DNA from: Anaerobacterium chartisolvens
GTDB lineage: Bacteria > Bacillota > Clostridia > Acetivibrionales > DSM-27016
Length of the DNA stretch: 64,000 nt
Direction: 5' to 3'
NCBI RefSeq assembly: GCF_003337415.1
Contig: NZ_QPJT01000002.1
Span: 237,385 to 301,384 of the forward strand
Shown here: one piece after another, positions 43,557 through 51,586 of the stretch
Layout: each line of letters opens with the position of its first letter
Position numbering within the stretch: position 1 is the first letter of the stretch
The notes under the pieces: generated by a model
What the model was told of the DNA's origin: nothing
What the model saw: only the letters and a program-made list of their open reading frames with translations
Databases searched by the model: none
Made by a program: the position numbers and the translations under genes

Positions 43557-44698
43557 AAAAGCTGTATGTCATACTTATTGCTGCTTCATTGATGCTTATT
43601 ATTTCAGGCGTTATAAGGAATGAAATGGAGTTTGTGTACGAAACTAATACATATGGCAACTTTGATGTTCCCGGTACACAAAGCTGGATCATGAAGCTGG
43701 AGCCGGGAGTAGAGGATTATGCGTCGGAGATTGTATATGGAACTATGCATTACAAGCCGTTAGCCGTTATTTCAGCACTTTTTGTACTTACGTTATTCTT
43801 ATCTCTCATTAAACTCAGAAGAGAATTCATTTTAAGAAAGTTTTTGCAGTGGACGGCTTTTGCAACGGCAAGGATTGGTGTGCTTAGAGTTTCAGGCCTC
43901 TACCCGGTGAAGAGGAGCCAATTGTGTGTGTTTCCGTTTTTGAACTGTCAGGCATGTGAGATGGCTACAGGAGCATGTCCTATAGGAATGCTTCAATGGT
44001 GCCTGATTAAGGGGGACGGGTTGCTGCTGGTTATAGGTATAATGCTTTTGGCGGGTGCCGCCGCAGGAAGAGCAATTTGCGGCTGGCTGTGTCCGTTTGG
44101 GTTTATTGCGGATCTGTTTGACAGGATATCCCTCAAGAAAATAAGGGTTCCTAAGATATTTAAGTATTTGAAATATATTCTGTTTATTTCAATTCCTCTC
44201 GTTATAATATTTAAAATGCCGTTTTTTTGTTCCTTTCTTTGTCAGAGCGGAAACATATATGGAAGATTTCCCTATTACCTTACAACCGGGATGCCGGGAC
44301 TTAAGGCTGAATTCTTAGGTGCTGAAGGTATAAAACCGCTGCTTGTATTCCAGCTTATTTCACTGCTTGCACTTGTTGCCGGAGCTATTCTTATAGGCGG
44401 AAGGTGGTTTTGCAGATATGTTTGCCCACTGGGAGCCTGGTTAGGGCTTGGGAACTATGTTTCACCTGTGAGAGTGCTTCACGACAACTCAAAATGCACG
44501 AACTGTGGAGTTTGCAGCAAAATTTGCGCCATGGATGCAGATCTTGCAAAGGCAGGTTTTAATGATGTGACAAGCTGTATAAGATGCGGTAAATGTACAC
44601 GGATATGCAAAGCAAGACATTTTGAAATCTCTTGGAAAATCCATAAAGGACAAGCGCCTAAAGAAACAAGCAAGGAAGAGTATGCAGGGAGGGTTTAA
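43553..44698 (+). CDS. NapH/NosR-like membrane polyferredoxin
   Basis: A 381-residue membrane protein with about six hydrophobic helices. The NapH-type motifs CGWLCPFGF and CRYVCPLGA lie at helix ends, and the C-terminus has two 4Fe-4S ferredoxin motifs (CTNCGVCSKICAMD and CIRCGKCTRICKA). An extra cysteine group, CQACEMATGACPIGM, lies near residue 130. Such proteins move electrons between the membrane and a redox partner. Here it could supply electrons to the flavin-dependent AroC-like enzyme or to a later step; this is inferred only from the operon. The gene overlaps aroC and ends 2 bp before the ligase. Confidence 0.85.
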   Translation: MKKLYVILIAASLMLIISGVIRNEMEFVYETNTYGNFDVPGTQSWIMKLEPGVEDYASEIVYGTMHYKPLAVISALFVLTLFLSLIKLRREFILRKFLQWTAFATARIGVLRVSGLYPVKRSQLCVFPFLNCQACEMATGACPIGMLQWCLIKGDGLLLVIGIMLLAGAAAGRAICGWLCPFGFIADLFDRISLKKIRVPKIFKYLKYILFISIPLVIIFKMPFFCSFLCQSGNIYGRFPYYLTTGMPGLKAEFLGAEGIKPLLVFQLISLLALVAGAILIGGRWFCRYVCPLGAWLGLGNYVSPVRVLHDNSKCTNCGVCSKICAMDADLAKAGFNDVTSCIRCGKCTRICKARHFEISWKIHKGQAPKETSKEEYAGRV

Positions 44699-44700
44699 AA

Positions 44701-45984
44701 ATGTTGAGTGATTCACTGATATTGAAGATTATGAGAATAAAGTCATTAAAGCCTGTGGAGATGGCGAGATATGCCTTGAAAAATACCCTATTCTATAAGA
44801 AGTTTTATAAGGAATGGGACGGGAGGTCATTTGACACACTGCCGGTTATGACAAAATATGATCTTGTGGGAGTAAGCCCTTATGACCTGTTGAGCCGGCA
44901 GTTTAAAGACCAAGCTTATATTTATGCCGAGACATCAGGAAGCAGTGGGGCTCCTACGCCCTCATTTCTGACAAGGAATGACTTCAAAGGACTTCTCGGT
45001 GTAACCAGGCTCACTCCCTATATGAAGGAAATTAAAAAGGAAATGGGTAACAACAGAACTGCTGTAAACGGTCTTACCTTTGGATTTACCATAGCAGGAA
45101 CATCGTTTGGAGCTCTTATGCAGAAGCATGGGGCTCTGGTTGCACAGTTGGGGACAAGATCTACAATTGCTACGCCCCAAAGAACAGCAGAAACCATTGC
45201 CAAATTGAAGCCTTTTACTATCTCTGCCACCCCTCTTGATTTTATGTCGTGGATGGAAATTATCAGAGTTGACTTGCCATCAAAGCATGATGATGTCATA
45301 CGGAATCTGAAGTTTCTTCTTTCTACGGCAGAACCCTGCGCGTTTTCCCGAAAACAGCAGATCGAGCGCTATTTCAATATAACTCATGTAAATACTTATG
45401 CATCGGTAGACGGCTTGGTTTCCATACCGTGTCCCTGCGGTGAAATGCACTTGCTGAAAGAGATGCACTATATCGAGCTTTTTGACGGACAGATGAACCG
45501 TATTGGTGAATACGGCACCGGAAGGCTTTGCTTTACTGGGCTTATAAGAAAATCAACACCTATGGTCAGATATATGCTGGACGATGTGGTGACGGTAAAA
45601 GCTTCTAATTGCGAACATGGTTTTAAAAAATCCATTATGCCTCACGGGAGGTACGAACTGTCAATGGAGTTGAATGGGAAAACATGGGGAAACCTTGATT
45701 TTGAAGATATAATCTACAGGTATGGGCTATTTATGAATTACACAATAGAGGTTTGCAGCGACGTAATAAATATAAGGCTGGAGGAATATCCGATAGCTAA
45801 AAACGACTATGATATTACCGGGCTTACTCGTGAAATTACTAGTCTTACAAGTCTGAAATGCATTGCAGAGCTGCTTCCTCTCGGATCTATAACCGATATC
45901 AGAAAGGTAAGGGAGGCGAAGTCGGTTATAAAGGTGCTTGACTTGAGAGACTGCTCCAGACAGCTTATGCCTCAAATACTATGA
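44701..45984 (+). CDS. AMP-dependent (phenylacetate-CoA ligase-like) synthetase
   Basis: The 427-residue protein resembles the compact phenylacetate-CoA ligase/coenzyme F390 synthetase branch of adenylate-forming enzymes. The phosphate-binding loop is ETSGSSGAPTPS (about residue 80) and NTYASVDGLVSIPCPCGEMH holds the acid-adenylate contact region with a CxC metal-type pair. The C-terminal subdomain is short. It probably activates an aryl carboxylate as adenylate or thioester. Placement between an AroC-like enzyme and a shikimate kinase suggests an acid derived from the shikimate pathway. The substrate is unknown. Confidence 0.8.
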   Translation: MLSDSLILKIMRIKSLKPVEMARYALKNTLFYKKFYKEWDGRSFDTLPVMTKYDLVGVSPYDLLSRQFKDQAYIYAETSGSSGAPTPSFLTRNDFKGLLGVTRLTPYMKEIKKEMGNNRTAVNGLTFGFTIAGTSFGALMQKHGALVAQLGTRSTIATPQRTAETIAKLKPFTISATPLDFMSWMEIIRVDLPSKHDDVIRNLKFLLSTAEPCAFSRKQQIERYFNITHVNTYASVDGLVSIPCPCGEMHLLKEMHYIELFDGQMNRIGEYGTGRLCFTGLIRKSTPMVRYMLDDVVTVKASNCEHGFKKSIMPHGRYELSMELNGKTWGNLDFEDIIYRYGLFMNYTIEVCSDVINIRLEEYPIAKNDYDITGLTREITSLTSLKCIAELLPLGSITDIRKVREAKSVIKVLDLRDCSRQLMPQIL

Positions 45985-46032
45985 TATGCTTCACGGGTCT
46001 GTAGTCATTAAAAAACCGATAAGGAGGGAGGT

Positions 46033-46659
46033 ATGGATATGATGGACAACCTGCTTGGAAAGAACATAGTTTTAATAGATTTTATGGGAGTTGGAAAAAC
46101 AACTGTAGGAAATTTGCTTTCAAAGAAGCTTGGGCGAGGTTTCTTTGACTGTGACGATATTATAATGGAAAGATGTGCAATGAAGATAAAGGATATCTTC
46201 AAAATATATGGTGAGAAATATTTCAGAGAGATGGAGAAGGGTGTATTAGCAGAGCTCTCTGAAAGAAAGGGTGTGGTTATAGCTACAGGGGGAGGGGCAG
46301 TCCTTAACCCTGAAAATATAGAGAAACTGAAGATAAATGGCCTTCTGGTACGTTTAAAGGCATCGCCGTGGAAAATAATGAGCAATATTTCAGGATACGC
46401 AGAAAGCCAAAGCTGCGATAGCAGGCCTTTGCTGGATGAAGGAGACAAGCTGGGAAACATGCTGCGACTGATGCATGAGAGGGAAGGCCTATATAGATGC
46501 TGCCACTATGAGCTTTTTACCGATCCGTTTTCGGCAGAGGAGGTTTCAGCTATTATTACGCAATATTTGAGTGAGGGACATTTCTCGAAAAAGAGATCAA
46601 AAGAGTCTAAATATCATGGGTACAGTATTGAGCCTAACCATTCTTGGCTACCTTTTTAG
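46033..46659 (+). CDS. aroK: Shikimate kinase with an atypical C-terminal tail
   Basis: The 208-residue protein has a complete shikimate kinase core: Walker A DFMGVGKTTVGN, shikimate contacts FDCDDIIMER, FREME and ATGGGAVL, the lid arginine in SRPLL and the adenine-site ERxGLY. It phosphorylates shikimate to shikimate 3-phosphate. Canonical enzymes end near residue 175; here about 30 further residues (GHFSKKRSKESKYHG...) look non-homologous and are encoded by DNA that contains the GGGACATTTCTC repeat core. AAGGAGG precedes ATG 46033; ATG 46039 is possible. Confidence 0.88.
   Translation: MDMMDNLLGKNIVLIDFMGVGKTTVGNLLSKKLGRGFFDCDDIIMERCAMKIKDIFKIYGEKYFREMEKGVLAELSERKGVVIATGGGAVLNPENIEKLKINGLLVRLKASPWKIMSNISGYAESQSCDSRPLLDEGDKLGNMLRLMHEREGLYRCCHYELFTDPFSAEEVSAIITQYLSEGHFSKKRSKESKYHGYSIEPNHSWLPF
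46573..46586. repeat. REP-like core inside the aroK reading frame
   Basis: GAGGGACATTTCTC matches the left arm of the window's repeat family. It lies in the 3' end of aroK and encodes part of the unusual tail, as expected if a repeat insertion replaced the original stop codon. Confidence 0.55.
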
Positions 46660-46838
46660 TAAAATTAAGTATTAAGGATAAGCTTTTGAAAGTTTTAGCT
46701 GAATTGTTTTTTAAGATAACTGCAAAAAGAATATAAAGCCTTAACGTTAATAAGACTCACTACAGTGTTAATGAAGTGGTTGTATGGCTGTGGGAGAGTT
46801 ATATGTGTTTTGACAGATATTTTTTATAGGCAAGGTGG

Positions 46839-47768
46839 CTATACGCTTAAGCCTGCCAGCTCATCAAACACGCTTTGGTACATAGGATTGCCCGAGCTGA
46901 GCAGCTCATAGCCCCTTGTAAACATGCGTGAACAACCGGATATGGTTATGTTGTGCATACTGCTGCAGATTTGCCTGTAGCCCAGCCCGCATAGCACCCG
47001 TAAGACATAGGCACTGAATGCCCTGAATTCCTGCAGCTTCCTTTTGCCGCTGGGAGCCAGTCCAGCCCATTTAGGAAGCATAAGACTGGTGGATATAAAA
47101 GAAATGACCTTTGTTACCGGAAGGTCTCGTGCAATAATATCTCTTCCGCTTACATACTCATACTGTATTGCAGTGGAAAGGCTCTTCTTCAGCTTTTTGA
47201 AGCTGCCCACATCCCTTTGGTGACTCACAATGCTAAAGTATTTTTCTGCAAACTGTTCATGATTCTCTATATTGAAAAGCTTCATAATGAAGCTCTTATC
47301 AATTAGTCCGAGCAGATCTCTCCGTATGCCTAAGTATATGCCGTAGGAGGAATACTTGTACGCCTCTTCTCTGCCTGAATAGCCCTCTATATCATGGGGG
47401 TTGTTGTGGATATACGCCGAAACAGCCAGGTTGTATTCGTCGGTGTCCAGTATCCTGCTCTCAAACCTGCCTTGAAACACGTGTCCGTGCCTTTTGTACT
47501 TGTGATTGTAGTACCTCACATAGGCAGTATTTAAGCAGTGCATGAATTTTGACACATCAAAGCCCTTGGGGTCCAAGTGAAGGTGCAGATGGTTGTCCAT
47601 CAGGCAGTATGCGTAAATGCCGCACTTATACTTGTCGGTATACCTCTTAAGCAGTCCTAGGTAATAATCCTTGTCGTCGTCATCTCTGAAGAGGAGGAAT
47701 TCGGACTCACTGCGGGACATTATATGAAAAATGGCATGGGGGTGCTTTTCACGGGATTTTCTAGGCAT
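46839..47768 (-). CDS. REP-associated tyrosine transposase (Y1/HUH, RAYT-like)
   Basis: The 309-residue protein belongs to the Y1 transposase (IS200-like) group of single-domain, non-IS transposases. The start MPRKSREKHPHAIFHIMSR is typical. The HUH metal site is DNHLHLHL (about residue 62), and the nucleophile Tyr is probably in NLAVSAYIHNNP. A C-terminal helical extension ends with a DnaA-type-like stretch (LRVLCGLGYRQICSSM). No terminal repeats of an insertion sequence flank it. Instead GGGGACATTTCTC-type palindromes lie on both sides and are scattered over the window, the relation seen between RAYTs and REP sequences. Confidence 0.85.
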   Translation of the reverse strand: MPRKSREKHPHAIFHIMSRSESEFLLFRDDDDKDYYLGLLKRYTDKYKCGIYAYCLMDNHLHLHLDPKGFDVSKFMHCLNTAYVRYYNHKYKRHGHVFQGRFESRILDTDEYNLAVSAYIHNNPHDIEGYSGREEAYKYSSYGIYLGIRRDLLGLIDKSFIMKLFNIENHEQFAEKYFSIVSHQRDVGSFKKLKKSLSTAIQYEYVSGRDIIARDLPVTKVISFISTSLMLPKWAGLAPSGKRKLQEFRAFSAYVLRVLCGLGYRQICSSMHNITISGCSRMFTRGYELLSSGNPMYQSVFDELAGLSV

Positions 47769-47892
47769 ATTTGACTCCTTAATGTAATATTTTCTAACAT
47801 ACTATTTCCTATATTTTAACATAGAACATGAGTTTGGTAAAGGGGTTTTAAGTAAATTATTTTTGAAAAATTGAAAAATTTTTGCTTATTTG

Positions 47893-47982
47893 TTGAGAAA
47901 TGTCCCCTTGACGCAGTCATTACGTCGTGTTATCATGACGTGGACAAGGTAAAGTTAACTTAATTGAGAAATGTCCCCTTGA
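47893..47982. repeat. Two direct REP-like units next to the transposase gene
   Basis: TTGAGAAATGTCCCCTTGA occurs at 47893-47911 and again at 47964-47982 in the same orientation. They lie 130-210 bp upstream of the transposase start and 20 bp before the first TasA-like gene. Confidence 0.75.
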
Positions 47983-48001
47983 AGGACATCGCAGGTGGAT
48001 T

Positions 48002-48964
48002 ATGAAAAAAACTATTTTTGTATTATTACTGGTATTGACAATGGTGAGCTCTATTGTTGCAGGGACTCTGGCGATGTATACTGCTTCAATCGACAATTTG
48101 GGAGAAGGAAGTGTTGTGGCTAAGGAGTTTGTTTTTGTGGGCGACGGCACTGACTCTTTTCAGCATGGAATAAAAATAGCTCCCACAGAAATTGTGCGGT
48201 GGCAATTTAAAGTAAAAAATTATCAAAATTATGTAATAACTGAAACAGATTTGTACTATAAGCTTACTTTTAATGTCCTTGCGGTACAAGGCAAAGCTGC
48301 AATACAGCCATTGACTGTTGCGGTTAAGGATTCTCAGGGAAACGTATTAAAAAGTGTTACCGGTACGGGAACCTTTGATGTCCTCGGCTCGTTCCCTCTT
48401 TCGGAAGTAGGTCAGGAGAATGAATATGAGGTTGAGATATACTGGCCGGACGGAGGGCCCGTAGATATCGACTATGCAGGCAATAATTACGGTACTGCGG
48501 TAAAGGTGGATGCAATTGCTTCACAGCTTCCTTTGAGCGAGGGACATGAAAATCCGCCTGAGCAAAAGGATGTAAGCATTCGCTATGAAACATTGACTCC
48601 ATGGCAGAACGGGCAAAGCGGTATTTATCAGTTTGAGTATAAGGTGACGATTACTAATAATTCTGATGAGGCAATTAAAGATTGGAGTGTTGCATTTTCG
48701 CTTTCTACCGACAGGATTACACAGGCTTGGAGCAATGCTAAAATGGTAGCAGGCTTACCTGAAGGCATGTACAAATTTGAAAATCCGGGCTATAACAATC
48801 AGTCGACTGATAATATACTGCCGGGACAGAGCGTATCGTTTAGAGGCCCTGCCTATGGTATGGGAACACACGCAATTGGCAATATAATTGTAGGAGGCAG
48901 CAATGTAAGTGATATAGGTGATATTGACTTGACCTGTGAATTCGGTAAGTCTTCTTTGAATTAA
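48002..48964 (+). CDS. TasA/CalY-like surface fibre protein fused to a CBM2-like domain
   Basis: The 320-residue secreted protein begins with a SipW-type signal (VSSIVAGTLAMYTAS). Residues to about 175 match the TasA/camelysin family (LGEGSVVAKEFVFVGDG, APTEIVRWQFKVKNY, VDIDYAGNNYGTAVKV). Residues about 190-320 look like a family 2 carbohydrate-binding module: YQFEYKVTITNNSDEAIKDW, AWSNAKMV, ILPGQSVSFRGPAYGMG. This would put a cellulose-binding domain on a biofilm fibre subunit. It is followed by a small SipW-type protein, a second TasA-like protein and SipW itself, so it is probably processed by that peptidase. Confidence 0.85.
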   Translation: MKKTIFVLLLVLTMVSSIVAGTLAMYTASIDNLGEGSVVAKEFVFVGDGTDSFQHGIKIAPTEIVRWQFKVKNYQNYVITETDLYYKLTFNVLAVQGKAAIQPLTVAVKDSQGNVLKSVTGTGTFDVLGSFPLSEVGQENEYEVEIYWPDGGPVDIDYAGNNYGTAVKVDAIASQLPLSEGHENPPEQKDVSIRYETLTPWQNGQSGIYQFEYKVTITNNSDEAIKDWSVAFSLSTDRITQAWSNAKMVAGLPEGMYKFENPGYNNQSTDNILPGQSVSFRGPAYGMGTHAIGNIIVGGSNVSDIGDIDLTCEFGKSSLN

Positions 48965-48986
48965 TTTGCTATGAAAGGGGAAGGAC

Positions 48987-49313
48987 ATGAAGATTAAGAT
49001 ATTGATTGTACTGGCCCTTATATGTGCAGTATTTGCTTCACTGACAATGGGCACCCTTTCAAGCTATATAAGCGTATCAACCTTTGGCGCTGATATTTAT
49101 CCCGACCGGGATAAAATAATACGGCAGTATCAAATGGATGAGGAACAGCAAGAAAACGCCTCCCCGGGCATGGATTCTGAAATAGAGAATATACCGGATG
49201 AACCCGATTTGACTGAGCTGTTTATTGAAGATAATCACGGCAGTAATGTTGATTTGAAGGAGGATGCCGGTATGGAGGATGAGGCAGGTTCTGCTTCACA
49301 GGGGCAGGAGTGA
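48987..49313 (+). CDS. Small secreted acidic protein with a SipW-type signal
   Basis: This 108-residue protein has an N-terminal segment (ALICAVFASLTMGTLSSYIS) like those of its TasA-like neighbours, with the GTL..Y pattern at the cleavage site. The rest is hydrophilic and strongly acidic (EDNHGSNVDLKEDAGMEDE). It could be a minor fibre component, chaperone or anchor. No family recognised. AAAGGGGAAGG precedes its ATG. Confidence 0.7.
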   Translation: MKIKILIVLALICAVFASLTMGTLSSYISVSTFGADIYPDRDKIIRQYQMDEEQQENASPGMDSEIENIPDEPDLTELFIEDNHGSNVDLKEDAGMEDEAGSASQGQE

Positions 49314-49372
49314 CAAATGAGATTGACAATGTAGTTAAAATATAAACTAATTAAATTTAGGGGGAAAATCAA

Positions 49373-49903
49373 ATGAAAAAACCGTTAATTCTTATTGCTC
49401 TTATTTTGGTTGTGTCTACGTCAATAATTGCAGGAACGCTGGCTATGTATACTACTACCATTGACGATTTGGCTGAGGGAAGTGTGGTTGCTAAAGAGTT
49501 TATTATGATGGAAGGGGGAACAGATACCTTTAATAAAAATGTAAAAATTGCCCCTGATGAGACGGTTAATTGGCAGTTTAGTGTAAAGAACTATGACGGA
49601 TCAATAGTAAGCGAAACTGCTATGAAGCTGGATTTTGATGTTAATGTTGCCGCTGAGAACGGCAAAAGTGCAATAGCACCTCTCGTGATTACAGTAAAGG
49701 ATTCCCAAGGGAATACATTAGGTACTGTTACCGAAAACGGAAGGATTGAGTTTGCAGACAATTTCAACCTGTCTCCTGATGGACAGGAAAAGATTTATAC
49801 TGTTTCTGTTAAATGGCCCAGCAACAATGACGTTGATATAAATTATGCAGGAGCGGGTTATGGAACCGCTGTCAAGGTGTCTGTAACAGGTACACAGGTA
49901 TAG
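49373..49903 (+). CDS. TasA/CalY-like surface fibre protein
   Basis: A 176-residue homologue of the TasA part of the protein at 48002: signal STSIIAGTLAMYTTT, then DLAEGSVVAKEFIMMEGGTDTF, APDETVNWQFSVKNY and VDINYAGAGYGTAVKV. It lacks the CBM2-like domain, so it is a candidate major fibre subunit with the longer protein as a cellulose-binding variant. It ends at a strong terminator. Confidence 0.88.
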   Translation: MKKPLILIALILVVSTSIIAGTLAMYTTTIDDLAEGSVVAKEFIMMEGGTDTFNKNVKIAPDETVNWQFSVKNYDGSIVSETAMKLDFDVNVAAENGKSAIAPLVITVKDSQGNTLGTVTENGRIEFADNFNLSPDGQEKIYTVSVKWPSNNDVDINYAGAGYGTAVKVSVTGTQV

Positions 49904-49927
49904 CTGTTGATTATATAATATAAATAT

Positions 49928-49969
49928 AAAAAGGCTGTCCGCATTTTATTATGCAGGATAGCTTTTTTT
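49928..49969 (+). terminator. Terminator between the fibre genes and sipW
   Basis: AAAAAGGCTGTCCGCAT and ATGCAGGATAGCTTTTTT form a long hairpin with a T tail. It may lower expression of sipW and the transporter genes relative to the fibre subunits. Confidence 0.82.
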
Positions 49970-50019
49970 ATGCATTGGGGCATACTATAGTCAGGTTTTA
50001 GTTTTAGGAGGACAATATA

Positions 50020-50562
50020 ATGCCGCAGGCGAAATATACCACAGAGCAAGAGATTGAAGAAATGCGCATGGAAATCCTACGGGAAAAACAAAAAATGCAG
50101 AGAGAGCATGACAATACTACAGGTGAAAAGGGCTTTTCAAAAAGAAGACTCGCTGCTCGGGCCGCAGGCTGGACTGTTTTCCTGTCTGCCGTTATTTTGC
50201 TTATCAGTGCCATTGTATCTATAAATGCAGCTAAAAGCAAGGGGCAAATCCCCAGCTTTTTGGGAATATTTCAGCTCTATGTCGTAGAATCGGGCAGCAT
50301 GGAGCCTACTTTTGATATAGGAACAATTATTTTATGCCGAATACCTAAAGAACCCCAAAGCCTTAAGGAAAATGATATTGTAACCTTTAAAACATTATCG
50401 GGAGCAATTGTTACACACAGGATAGTTGAGGTTATGGCTGAAGAGGGGGGCGGTGCAGCTTACCGCACTAAAGGTGATAATCCTCAAAATTCCGAGGATA
50501 CCGAGCTTCTAACACCTGACAGAGTTATAGCAATATTTGTGGCTAAAATACCTTTAACCTGA
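50020..50562 (+). CDS. sipW: Signal peptidase I, SipW (ER) type
   Basis: A 180-residue membrane peptidase. A charged N-terminus is followed by one membrane helix (about residues 47-68). The catalytic Ser is in VESGSMEPTFD and the ER-type catalytic His in IVTHRIVEV, in place of the Lys of ordinary bacterial enzymes; TKGDNPQNSED is the conserved third block. SipW processes TasA-family proteins. A second, short helix at the C-terminus is missing. AGGAGG precedes ATG 50020. Confidence 0.92.
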   Translation: MPQAKYTTEQEIEEMRMEILREKQKMQREHDNTTGEKGFSKRRLAARAAGWTVFLSAVILLISAIVSINAAKSKGQIPSFLGIFQLYVVESGSMEPTFDIGTIILCRIPKEPQSLKENDIVTFKTLSGAIVTHRIVEVMAEEGGGAAYRTKGDNPQNSEDTELLTPDRVIAIFVAKIPLT

Positions 50563-50587
50563 AGATATTATTATAGGAGATATCAGT

Positions 50588-51586
50588 ATGTATAAGGGAT
50601 ATGAACAGAGAGACGGCGGGATTTCCGTTGAAAAGATAGTGCTTATGCAGAATATCTCCTCCGTAGAGCATTTTTTGCAAGAGGGTGAAGTGCCACGGAG
50701 AGTGCTTGAGGATATCAGCATAATTATCAAAAGGTCTGAGATATGGGGGATAACCGGAGGATCTGCTTTTGAGATTAAGCTTATGCTGGAAATTATGGCT
50801 AATATAAGATCCTATTCATCAGGAAGGTGCGTTTTAATAGAGAGAGGAATGCCCATGCATAAGAGAATTATACTAAGTCATGTATTTTATATAGGAGGCT
50901 CGGAAATGATTTATGACAATATGAATGTATTAGAGTTTCTTATGCTTGCAGCAGGCAAATTGAACGATAATAAGCTTGAGCTTCAGGAGCAGATTTTTGA
51001 ATTTATTATAGACATGGGCCTTGGAAAAATTTCCCTTACCGCCAACAGTATGCTTACAAAAGAGGAAAAAGCCGTAGTTATATTGATTGCTGCTTCTTAC
51101 TCTGACAGTGCTATGATAATATTTAATCTTCCTGAATACGAGTTCCATGAAGAGCTTGTTAATTCTATAGCAAAAATATCAAAATTTATTAGAAAAACCG
51201 GCAAAACTCTTATAATGGGAACCTGCAGCTCCTTAATGATTGAAAGGTCATGCAGCCATACGACATTTATAGCCGGAGGCAAATTAATATATAATGGTAC
51301 TGTCAAAAATCTGAGGCTGAATTTTGACAAGGTTGCGGTTATAGTCAGGGACAAAAATCTGCGGGGTATTATGGAAAAACTGGCAGTTTTGCTTCCGGGA
51401 CATAAGCTGTCTATAAAAGACGGAAGGCTTTTAATTGAAAGCCTGACTGAAAAGAACAAAAAGACAGGGTATATTTATAAAAAGATTCTTGAGACGGGAT
51501 TTGTGCCCGAATACATTGAGACTAATTCTAAAACTGTACAAAATGCATATGAGGAGCTTGTGCTGCAGTATGATTTACAGAAATAG
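50588..51586 (+). CDS. ABC-transporter-type ATPase with degenerate catalytic motifs
   Basis: The 332-residue protein follows the layout of an ABC ATPase (RVLEDISIIIKRSEIWGITG, MNVLEFLMLAAGKL, TFIAGGKLIYNGTV). Its catalytic motifs are lost: the Walker A lysine position reads GITGGSAFE, the signature reads LTKEEK instead of LSGGQ, the Walker B ends IIFNLPE instead of hhhhDE, and no switch histidine is seen (MGTCSS). It may bind but not hydrolyse nucleotide, or serve as a scaffold. It lies between sipW and the permease and overlaps the latter by 17 bp. Confidence 0.75.
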   Translation: MYKGYEQRDGGISVEKIVLMQNISSVEHFLQEGEVPRRVLEDISIIIKRSEIWGITGGSAFEIKLMLEIMANIRSYSSGRCVLIERGMPMHKRIILSHVFYIGGSEMIYDNMNVLEFLMLAAGKLNDNKLELQEQIFEFIIDMGLGKISLTANSMLTKEEKAVVILIAASYSDSAMIIFNLPEYEFHEELVNSIAKISKFIRKTGKTLIMGTCSSLMIERSCSHTTFIAGGKLIYNGTVKNLRLNFDKVAVIVRDKNLRGIMEKLAVLLPGHKLSIKDGRLLIESLTEKNKKTGYIYKKILETGFVPEYIETNSKTVQNAYEELVLQYDLQK

